Shown here: positions 56,609-64,000 of the stretch, in pieces
Numbering within the stretch: position 1 is the first letter of the stretch
Layout of the letters: each line of letters opens with the position of its first letter
Assembly: GCA_011032825.1 (NCBI GenBank)
Contig: JAADJZ010000008.1
Location: 496,001 to 560,000 of the forward strand
From: Massariosphaeria phaeospora
Lineage: Eukaryota; Ascomycota; Dothideomycetes; Pleosporales
Length of the DNA: 64,000 nt
Direction of reading: 5' to 3'
Notes under the pieces: model-generated
The model's input: only the letters and a program-made list of their open reading frames with translations
Databases searched by the model: none
What the model was told of the DNA's origin: nothing
Translations under genes and position numbers: made by a program

Positions 56609-56837
56609 TGCATGCGGGCAAGGCGATCACAACATTTTGACGAGGGCCGAAGCAGAGGCCTGGCTTCAACAGGGCAAGCTATAGCTGCTTGCCAGGGTGT
56701 GTCTTTCATGGGCAAGACCAGCATGGGTGGCTCCAAAAAATTACGTGTGGCCGTGCGAGAGGGCCTACGACACTGGCTAATGAACGTGAACACGAACACG
56801 GTCAGCCGTTGCCTTTTGCTGGCACCTCAAGGAATAA

Positions 56838-57010
56838 AGATTTTCACGAGCTTATAGCGAGAGAGCCTCATTCGTTTTCACTGTGAGCTGAGTGGATGGT
56901 TTGTTTTGTGGAGCCCTCAAAACCATGGTTCGTTAAGATGGCTCCTATAAAATCGCTTCTTTCGTCCTCCTCATCTCTTCCCACACCCCACACTCACACT
57001 CAAAATTTCT
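56838..57010 (+). repeat. dispersed promoter-bearing repeat, copy 4
   Basis: Reads GATTTTCACGAGCTTATAGC (a degenerate core), GAGAGCCTCATTCGTTTTCA, GTTTTGTGGAGCCCTC, ACCATGGTTCGTTAAGATGG, TATAAAA at 56946-56952, CCTCCTCATCTC and a CACACTCACACT run. The order matches copy 3 on the minus strand at 48545-48725. It supplies the TATA box for the F-box gene. Confidence 0.7.
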
Positions 57011-57084
57011 CTTTTCTGGAACTCACTTGCACCATCTACATGACTACTTACATCGTACCATACCGATGCGAAAAGAAAGCAGCC

Positions 57085-58482
57085 ATGCTCACTATCTTGG
57101 ACCTCCCAAACGAGCTTCTCAGCTCCTGCTTCGCCTACGTGTCCGACTCAACGCCTGACGTCCAAAATCTGCGCCTCGTTTCCCGGAGGTTCCACGACTC
57201 AAGTTCTCCCTTCTTGATATCTGAGGCTCGTGTGTCATTCACCACGCGGTCCTTTTCTCACTTGGAATTGCTGGCCAACAATCCAATCTTTTCGAAAAGT
57301 ATCAAGAAAGTCACCATTGACGTGTCATACTACGACTCAAGCCTGGCCGCGACCCGTGGCATGTATGCATTGGCTTGTGTGGAAACCCTGTTCCTGGATC
57401 TCCGAAGGGCGTCTAATCCACATACAGCAGTCGGTGCTGACCGTCAAGTCATGAATATCGCTGCTCAAATTATGCAACACTGGCACGATATCCATGAAGA
57501 TCAATTTGACGACCGGTATGCTTCGAAGACTCAGAAAATTCTACTCGAGTCATTTGGCGTGTATCAGGATCTTGTTAGAGATCAAGAGCTTATCCTAGAG
57601 ACACAGTGTATGAGGAGGTTAGTCCGAATTTTGGAAAAGTTGGTTATATTGAAGAGCATTGTTGTAGAAGATTTCGAGAACATCCCAGCGGGCAATAGAT
57701 GGACTCAAGACGAAGTCTCTGAAGCAAGATTGAAAAGAAATTGTCTCATGCCATCGCCTTGGCAGGGTACTAATAAATCTCAAACTACCCCGCCCACTGA
57801 CATTCTTTCTGGTCTTTTCGAAGAACTTGCAAAAAGCATCATTCGACCAACGGCTTTCGAAATCCGGTTGACTCCTCCGTCCGACTTGCGATGCATACAC
57901 TTTACCAGAGAACAGTTCCGTGCGATGAGGGAGACGCTGGTTCGAACTAAGATCTTGTCTCTTCAGTTTCTCGACGTGGGCATATGCTATGCTGGAGGTG
58001 AAGACTACCGATTTACGGCAGACAAACGTGTACTTCGCGACGAGTCGTCGAAGCTTTGCGATTTCGTCAAAGGATTCTTCAGCAGCTCAACACCCCTGGA
58101 TGAGCTCCATCTGAGTCTCAAAGGCTATGCCAATCTCAGCTTGGGCTATCGCCGGACCTTCTCGTTCTGCGATATCTTCGATTCAGATTATACGCCACGA
58201 TGCCTGCCCCCGAAAATGACCATGTGCAGCGTTCCTTTTCTTCTCCCAGAGCTGTGTCGATTTGTTGAGGTCCACAACTACAGCCTGAAGTGGTTCGGAG
58301 TGGATTTGATCTTGCTGCGTGAGTGCTGGAAGGATGCATTGGATGTGCTGAGGGGTCTAGAAAACTTGGAACATCTGGAATTCGTGTTACCAAGGGATCA
58401 TATATCTAACGGGTCTGGGAAAAACCCTATGGAAATGTACAACCTGAGGGAGACCCAGCGAAATCCCTTGATGCCGAGATGA
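57085..58482 (+). CDS. F-box protein
   Basis: Single-exon frame of 465 aa from the Met at 57085; upstream in-frame Mets (56896, 57040) translate promoter-repeat sequence and were not chosen. The F-box is at residues 1-40: MLTILDLPNELLSSCFAYVS, then VQNLRLVSRRFHDSSSPFLI. The rest is an LRR-like or alpha/beta scaffold without a clear named repeat, with Leu spacing such as SHLELLANNPIFSKSIKKVT and NLEHLEFVLPRDHISNG. F-box proteins bring substrates to SCF ubiquitin ligases through Skp1. Fungal genomes carry many such divergent, fast-changing F-box genes; the target is unknown. Confidence 0.82.
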   Translation: MLTILDLPNELLSSCFAYVSDSTPDVQNLRLVSRRFHDSSSPFLISEARVSFTTRSFSHLELLANNPIFSKSIKKVTIDVSYYDSSLAATRGMYALACVETLFLDLRRASNPHTAVGADRQVMNIAAQIMQHWHDIHEDQFDDRYASKTQKILLESFGVYQDLVRDQELILETQCMRRLVRILEKLVILKSIVVEDFENIPAGNRWTQDEVSEARLKRNCLMPSPWQGTNKSQTTPPTDILSGLFEELAKSIIRPTAFEIRLTPPSDLRCIHFTREQFRAMRETLVRTKILSLQFLDVGICYAGGEDYRFTADKRVLRDESSKLCDFVKGFFSSSTPLDELHLSLKGYANLSLGYRRTFSFCDIFDSDYTPRCLPPKMTMCSVPFLLPELCRFVEVHNYSLKWFGVDLILLRECWKDALDVLRGLENLEHLEFVLPRDHISNGSGKNPMEMYNLRETQRNPLMPR

Positions 58483-60157
58483 GAACTTAAGTGCGTGGAC
58501 GGATCAAATCTGAAGTGGCCACTGGATATTGCAGAGCGGTCAGCACCATGCCTGTGCACTCGTCTGGTAGAATCGGTCTTTGGTGGATTTCTTTTTTCCC
58601 TACATCAAAGCCCAAAATGACACCCCAGAGTTCAATATCTATTTCGCAAAAATTTCAGAGTCGCAGATAGAGTCGTTGATAGAGCTCTACACTGGGATAG
58701 TATACAACAATAACTAAATCCAATGATTACTCACGTTATTTGATATTACCATGCCTAGCGATGAGCGATGAGCGCCGGTCCACACACGCGGAAACTGAGA
58801 TGTCGACCACATGGCGTTTGTATTTCAAATTTTCGAGTCCTACGTTTCGGTGGGTGGATGTTAGACTGCCTGTATATATTTATGTCTAACCTTCACTGTA
58901 ACACATATGCCGCCTAATTGAGCCGCATTGGTACTACAGACGTTGACACCTAACGCGGACTTATTCGACTGAAGCTCAGGGATCGAGGTTTAACACAACA
59001 GCCTATCCAATATATTTCAGCTACCGAGCAAGATATTTTGAGCTCGGGTTCTTCAGAGTTGGCTTTCATAGAGCTTCTTGCGACTGATCCGCGTTTTTGT
59101 GCGCATGGAGGTGAGGGTGGGAGACTGTTTGCTTATTAAGGTTGTTCCTGAGCTGACTTACTGAGTTGAACGAGCTGTACTCGTGCTCGTAAGATGTCGA
59201 AGAGAAGGGAATAATAACGGGATATATAAAGACCTAGTTTTCTCAGCGATAGCCTCTCTACAGAAACCAAGAACCGGACAAATCCATCCCCTTCTTGGAG
59301 TCAGTCCTCCTCACAATCCTCACCCTCCCTCACCTCCGCCGCTGACATTCGCCGCACCACTAAATAGTTCAGGCTGCAGCGGCAACAAACTCTGCTGTGC
59401 GGGCATCGAGAAAGGAGATTTTCGAGCTGATGGGCTCCTTCGCCCTCTGCAATGATAGCCTGGGTCGTTGACCGACGAGGAATATACCGGCACGACAGTT
59501 GACAAGTTCATCCAGTAAGTGCAAGAAACCCGTGGGCGAAGCTCCCGGCGTCCAGCTACTCAACCTAGGCCAGATTAGGACGCCGGCTCAACTTCGGGTA
59601 TCGCTTATTTCTCGCTGACAAACTAGCGCCCAGCTCTCTCCCGTAATTATATAAGCGCGCCTCTCCTTCCTCTCCTTCCTCCTCATCACCCCCGTCCTTC
59701 CTAACAGTTGTGTTAACTATGTTCTAGGTTCCGTTCCTCTTTAGGATTGTTTCAGGCTGTGCCTCTTTACACATTTTTTCGTTGATTGCTGGTCTGGATG
59801 ACTGGCGGTTGAAGAAGAAGATAAGAGTGAAGAAAGGAAATGATGCGCCTGAGCGACGGAAGAGTCATGGTTACCAATAGGTGTTTCTGGCCTGGTGAAG
59901 TGTTCCATGTCTTGTGAAGAGAAAATTGTGGTTGGTAGTTTCTAGTTTCTTCCATCAAATGGCTGATTGGTGATGGCACGAAGCGTGCTGCTTCTGGCGA
60001 CAAGCCTTGCGCGGAGCGTAACGCTGCGTTCTACGAATTTGATCGCGTGCAGCGTAAGGTTCGCATCCCGGAATGTAGTGTGGACGAGGTTGCGGGTTGG
60101 ATTGAGAAGGTGAGTGGACGAAGTTGGAGGGTTTTGAGATTGCTGAATACATGGTCG
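58483..60157. other. intergenic with a duplicated gene fragment
   Basis: 1.7 kb with no complete gene. A short piece at 59427-59517 copies part of the rhodopsin-domain gene further right (listed separately). Confidence 0.5.
59427..59517 (-). pseudogene. fragment copied from the rhodopsin-domain gene
   Basis: Contains CTGATGGGCTCCTTCGCC, CAATGATAGCC, GACCGACGAG and TTCATCCAGT in the same order as 61023-61117, with several substitutions and small gaps. It corresponds to part of exon 1 (around VGQTTWAIIAEGEGAHQ). Frame is not kept. Confidence 0.7.
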
Positions 60158-61244
60158 TTACATAGATATAGCTTGTAGAGATAATCGGGGTATAGTTAGC
60201 TCGTTGGTGCGGAGAGTGCGGTACGGATTGTTGGTGGGAAGAGTGTCAGTAGCACGGTAGCCGAGAGCTTCGAAAAAGTCATTATCAAGCTGTGGAATTG
60301 ATCTCTGAGCTTGCCGTGCCCGATACCAACTGGATCTGATCGCGGTTTTGGCATCTTTATACAGCGCAACGTATGAGCCGGCTGCACCTAGCGTGACTCC
60401 AAGCATGGCGCCTGTTGCGGATAGTAAGCCCAGATAACTCTGCGCCCAAACGAAGTCTGGTGATGAGACAAGCGATAATGATTTCAATCTGAAAGCTGTG
60501 AAGCCAAGAAGTCTGACTACTGATCAGTTGTGGAGATTTAATGGGATTTCGATACTTACAAAACTCCGATGTCGAGTACAAGGAACGATTGAAGTTTTTT
60601 CCTTGGCGGAAGATGGAGTTTCCATAGCATAGGTATTGGGGTCCAAAGTATGACGAGGTCTAGTGCAAGGCCAACGCTTTCGATGATGACAAACGATATG
60701 TTTTGGTCCCCGCACGCTCCCTTCGCGTTAGGATCCCATTGCGTAGAAAGCGGGCGACAGATCAAGAATACCTCCAGAATAGAGGCCAGACAGTGGACTG
60801 AAGATAGACCTATAGTGGCCCATGAAGTTACACGTGCCCATCGCACCACACGAAATATTTCTTGGAGAAAAAAGCAGGCCGAGACCCTGATAAGGGTCGT
60901 GGTTAGGGTCCATAATGCTGCATTGACGAGAAGTGACTGCAACCTTTAGTACTAGTATATATGGTACTTCCAACATTGCTCACCCTGCCGATCAGATTGG
61001 TTTGTTCAAGACTCATCTCCAACTGATGGGCTCCTTCGCCTTCAGCAATGATAGCCCATGTTGTTTGACCGACGAGCAACATGCCGACAACGAACGCTGC
61101 TATGTTCATCCAGTGAGAAAAACGAAGCTTCCTTCGACCCGTTACTGAACCTACTACGCTTACTACAACCGATGTGAGCGCGAGGAATGTTACAATCCAG
61201 ATCAGGATGATGGTGATGCACCCGAGTGCCGGAAGAGCCCTCAT
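60158..61244 (-). CDS. rhodopsin-domain integral membrane protein (SAT4-like fungal family)
   Basis: Three exons, 61244-60984, 60936-60560 and 60512-60158, giving 330 aa; phases agree (87 codons, then 2, then the rest). At least six hydrophobic helices: IILIWIVTFLALTSVVVSVV, FVVGMLLVGQTTWAIIA, LLVNAALWTLTTTLIRVSAC, VTSWATIGLSSVHCLASILE, IIESVGLALDLVILWTPIPM and SYLGLLSATGAMLGVTLGAA. The helix 2-3 region with EQTNLIGR|SLLVNAALW and PIPMLWKLHLPPRKKL are hallmarks of the fungal rhodopsin-domain family. No retinal-binding Lys is evident. The C-terminal tail is polar. These proteins are plasma-membrane proteins of unclear function, often expanded in plant-associated fungi. Initiation at 61244 is the best Met before the first helix. 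Confidence 0.85.
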
Positions 61245-61635
61245 GGTGCACTGAAAGTGTGAGTTTGTCGAAGGAAAATGATGTTGTGATGAGATATCTA
61301 GACCAGGGAACATATTAGAAGCGAGTTTGACATTGAGGCTGTGCCTGCGACATAGACGAGGCTGAGGCTTAGACCGGAGGAAACAACGTTCTATTGGCGG
61401 GTTGGGAAGGCTGAACTTGAACAAAACAGACAGCACAACAGTCCAGCGATATTATCGCGTAGATCGGAGATTGATAGAGATCCAACGTCATGACTTCGTG
61501 TCACCTGCCCCTTTGCAGTTGCATAGTGAGGCAAGGCTGAAAATCTGCAGTACTCAGATCTGGCGAGGCATACAATATATGGTAGCTGGACGGTGTCGCA
61601 ACAATAGCCCACTGTTGGAGATAGAGGATTCTTCT
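61245..61635. other. intergenic
   Basis: 391 bp between the 5' end of the rhodopsin-domain gene and the 3' end of the next gene. A longer in-frame extension of exon 1 (to about 61436) exists but lacks family character. Confidence 0.45.
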
Positions 61636-62133
61636 TCAAGAGCTCTCGATCGTCCGTAATTTCTCTCCGAGTTTCTCCCTAACATGCTCTTGCAGCTCTT
61701 CCATCGTCTCAATCAACTGAATCCCGTACCTATCACACACCATATGCACATTGCCCCTCTTGTAAAAGTCCTTCGGACAACAAACCACAACCTTGCCCGT
61801 AGCCGCATACATGCCCAGTTCCAAGAGCGCGATCGGGGCCAGAGTGCCCGGAGCAAAGTAGAAGACGATGACATCAGCTACTTGGGCATGATCCATCTCC
61901 CATTCAACCTGCTCTTTGAACTTCGGAAAGGAGACGTCCTCTATCCAGCTGCTGTCCCAGTCATCGCGCCTGGGATCAAGCACGGTGATGGGGAGGTGGG
62001 CGAGCGAGGCTGAAAGTGCGCTGTGCCAGTTGTTCTTGTCGATCGAGCCATATAAGATGACTGAGGGTTTGGTGATCTCGGCTTTTAGAGGGGCTTTGTG
62101 GACGGTGTGCTTGGAGGATGATGAGGTGGACAT
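61636..62133 (-). CDS. nucleoside 2-deoxyribosyltransferase-like protein
   Basis: Single-exon frame of 165 aa from the Met at 62133 (in-frame Met at 62265 would add a stretch with no family match). The Rossmann-like fold has PSVILYGSIDKNNWHSALSA, LPITVLDPRRDDWDSSW, FKEQVEWEMDHAQVADVIVF, and APIALLELGMYAATGKVVVC followed by CPKDFYKRGNVHMVCDRYGI. The Glu in LLELG is the likely catalytic residue of the family. Nucleoside deoxyribosyltransferases swap or hydrolyse N-glycosidic bonds of deoxynucleosides; fungal members are untested. No targeting signal. Confidence 0.88.
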   Translation of the reverse strand: MSTSSSSKHTVHKAPLKAEITKPSVILYGSIDKNNWHSALSASLAHLPITVLDPRRDDWDSSWIEDVSFPKFKEQVEWEMDHAQVADVIVFYFAPGTLAPIALLELGMYAATGKVVVCCPKDFYKRGNVHMVCDRYGIQLIETMEELQEHVREKLGEKLRTIESS

Positions 62134-62345
62134 TCTGGTAGTAGTCTGATGTTGGAAGCCTGGTGCACGGTTGTGAACGCTGCCTCCTTTCCGGCACACT
62201 AAGGCGAATGTGGTTAGGCAAATTAAGCTTAGATTAATACCTCGTATTACTAACATTACGCGCACGAGTTAATGACGACCCAACACCATCCTTCATCTCG
62301 TCTCTCATCGCTTGAGATCGTCAAACTCGCACGTCGCCTGTCAAT

Positions 62346-63070
62346 CTATGCCTTGAACCCCAATCCCTGAGTTGCAACACAGGAGAAGTACCCAGCCCAA
62401 GCCGCCCAGTCCTTGTTCTCGTCCTGGGTCTTGAAGTTCCAGGAGTTCCACTGCTGCTTGGTGATGCCGTTGGCACTAAGCATGTCTCGAAGATACGGCT
62501 TGCCTGTGTTGTCGGTGTACTCGAACTTGGTGCAGTTGGACACAATGCCTGGCTGCACAGGTACGGGCGTCTGGTCGGGAGTCCATATGGCACCTCCCTC
62601 GACCGGGCCGGGATACTTGTAGCCAGTCACGCCAGTGCAGACGGGCACATAGGCTTGCAGACCGAAACACTCTTTGCCGAGCTCCCTGCACAGTCGCGTT
62701 AGCTGAGTTCGAACTGCGAGGCTTGGACGGGGTTGTACTTACGGGTTCCACTTGTACAGGGCCGTAGCGGTGAAGTTCTGGAAACGGCCGACAACGGTAC
62801 CGCATGTTTCGCCTGCATCTGGCATGTAGGTCGCGACGCCTGGCTTGTCAGTTGTCGCAAATAAGAAAGCGATATTGAGAGCATACAGTTGGTGGGACGG
62901 CGGATCCAAACGCAGCCAGCGGAAACACTGCAGTACTCCGTGGGTTCTGCCGGCATTTGCTCCTGGCGAGCTTCAAGAGTGACAGGAGCATTGGACGAGA
63001 AAGGAACTGCTGTAACGGAAGAGACAGAGGCAAGCAGCGCCATGCCGGCGGTGAGAGTGAAGGAGACCAT
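62346..63070 (-). CDS. secreted LysM-effector-like protein
   Basis: Three exons, 63070-62887, 62839-62743 and 62685-62346, giving 206 aa; every splice keeps frame and joins Cys motifs. The signal peptide is residues 1-21 (MVSFTLTAGMALLASVSSVTA). Two LysM-like units follow: GETCGTVVGRFQNFTATALY with KWNPELGKECFGLQAYVPVC, and a degenerate one SNCTKFEYTD...YLRDMLSANGITKQQWNSWN. Between them is a Pro-rich linker (PDQTPVPVQPG). Eight or more Cys suggest extracellular disulfides. Fungal LysM effectors bind chitin fragments and hide the fungus from host recognition; this role is inferred from the family. The second unit has lost several usual LysM residues. Confidence 0.8.
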
Positions 63071-64000
63071 GATTACGATGAAGGTTGAGGTTGGTTGAAA
63101 GACTTGAGCGATTGACAGATCAGGTCACTTGATGATGTCTAAGAACGAACGGAAGACTTGATCAAGGCTTGATGCCTTTTGAAAGGTATACAGCACCTTC
63201 TCTTTTATATTGTTCGAATCGAGGACGCTCAGACCAGCAGGGGCCATCGATGCCTGCGGGCCATAGCGTGGCTGCTTCCCATCCGGGAAATGACATCGGC
63301 GGGGCCAACATCCATCAGGATCTCTAAATTAAGAACTTAGTCCCGAACAAGACCCAAGCACCGACATACCCGCTCTTCTGCCTGGTACTAAACGTAAGTG
63401 CCTAGAAAAGCTGATGGATCTGGCAGTTCAATATGGCCAACACGAGGGGCGACGAAGCTTTTGAACTATTGACTGATGCAGTGAGTCAGCGCGAACTACT
63501 CCTTAGCCGCTCGGGAACGGGAAGGGCGGTGAATAACGGCGTTGAAGAAGCTTATTTCGATCGCTTATTTTCTTGTTGAATATAGGCTGCAGCGCTGATT
63601 TGAATGCTGACACGACGCGTGATGGATCGAACGGGAGGAGCCAGGATCGTTCGCAAGCTTCGCACCCATGGATGTGAGGACCGAGATTCCCTCAAAATAG
63701 CGGATTCAGTGAGTTGGTGGATGCTCCTAGAATATGCTGGTTTCACAGAACTGCCCCTACGTATGTCACCCTGTGATTGGAACGAGGATCCACGAAGACA
63801 GCACAGAAGCGTGCGCCTTACTATATCATCCACGTCATGCTGAGATTTGAATTCAGCTAAGAAGGGTACTTGTTCAATATTGGTAGTGCGACCAGATACA
63901 CTTCGAGTTCAATGTCAGCCGACAGTCAATTCTGCGTTACAGGACAACAAGTATTTCAATATCTACAACATGCGGTCCAAATCTCTCTTGTCCATTTTGT
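63071..64000. other. window end, no gene seen
   Basis: Opposed short frames at 63552-63843 on both strands lack family character. A gene may begin beyond the window edge. Confidence 0.45.

Noticed and set aside
63552..63843. Opposed 93- and 79-codon frames near the window end.
   Set aside because: Mutually antisense and without recognisable motifs.

Overview
The window is nuclear DNA of a filamentous ascomycete (Pezizomycotina; Dothideomycetes is my best guess and is an inference). The support is short GT-AG introns of about 45-115 bp that restore family-conserved residues when removed, secreted plant-biomass and effector-type proteins, fungus-specific families (DUF1996, But2, LysM effector, DUF7924, rhodopsin-domain membrane protein), and transposons whose stop codons are consistent with C-to-T decay. 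No bacterial-style operon, CRISPR array or viral gene was seen.

Layout. 0.4-7 kb: a secreted DUF1996 protein followed by three SRR1-like paralogs, one with a premature stop, beside a 31-bp minisatellite. 7-27.9 kb: mostly core genes, namely Chs5 (exomer), a NIPA-type transporter divergent from V-ATPase subunit E, a small EutQ-like cupin, a zinc-type alcohol dehydrogenase/quinone reductase, a secreted GH27 alpha-galactosidase, a secreted AIM6-like phosphodiesterase with an extra N-terminal module, a single-pass membrane protein, a small secreted protein and peroxisomal malate synthase. 28-50 kb: an accessory, repeat-rich block. It holds DUF7924, a Fot1/pogo transposase relic, a large orphan protein, a truncated APH-type kinase, a pseudogene with an in-frame stop, a GNAT acetyltransferase, a But2-like secreted protein, a wax-synthase-like acyltransferase, a complete but mutated hAT transposon lying against a cut-off subtilase prodomain gene, and an MFS transporter relic. 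50.5-64 kb: mostly ordinary genes, namely a coiled-coil protein, a secreted SGNH esterase, the RQT/ASC-1 zinc-finger protein divergent from a cyclophilin, an F-box protein, a rhodopsin-domain membrane protein, a nucleoside-deoxyribosyltransferase-like protein and a LysM effector-like secreted protein.

No single pathway links the genes. Several groupings are still informative. Secreted products (GH27, SGNH esterase, LysM, But2, DUF1996, AIM6-like) suit a saprotroph or plant associate. Malate synthase ends in a peroxisomal AKL signal. Chs5, V-ATPase E, RQT and cyclophilin are housekeeping. The most unusual signals are the SRR1-like cluster, a dispersed repeat that carries a TATA box upstream of two unrelated genes, and the hAT insertion at the edge of the subtilase-type prodomain. 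All exon boundaries were read by eye from splice motifs, frame and protein family expectations; transcript data were not available.
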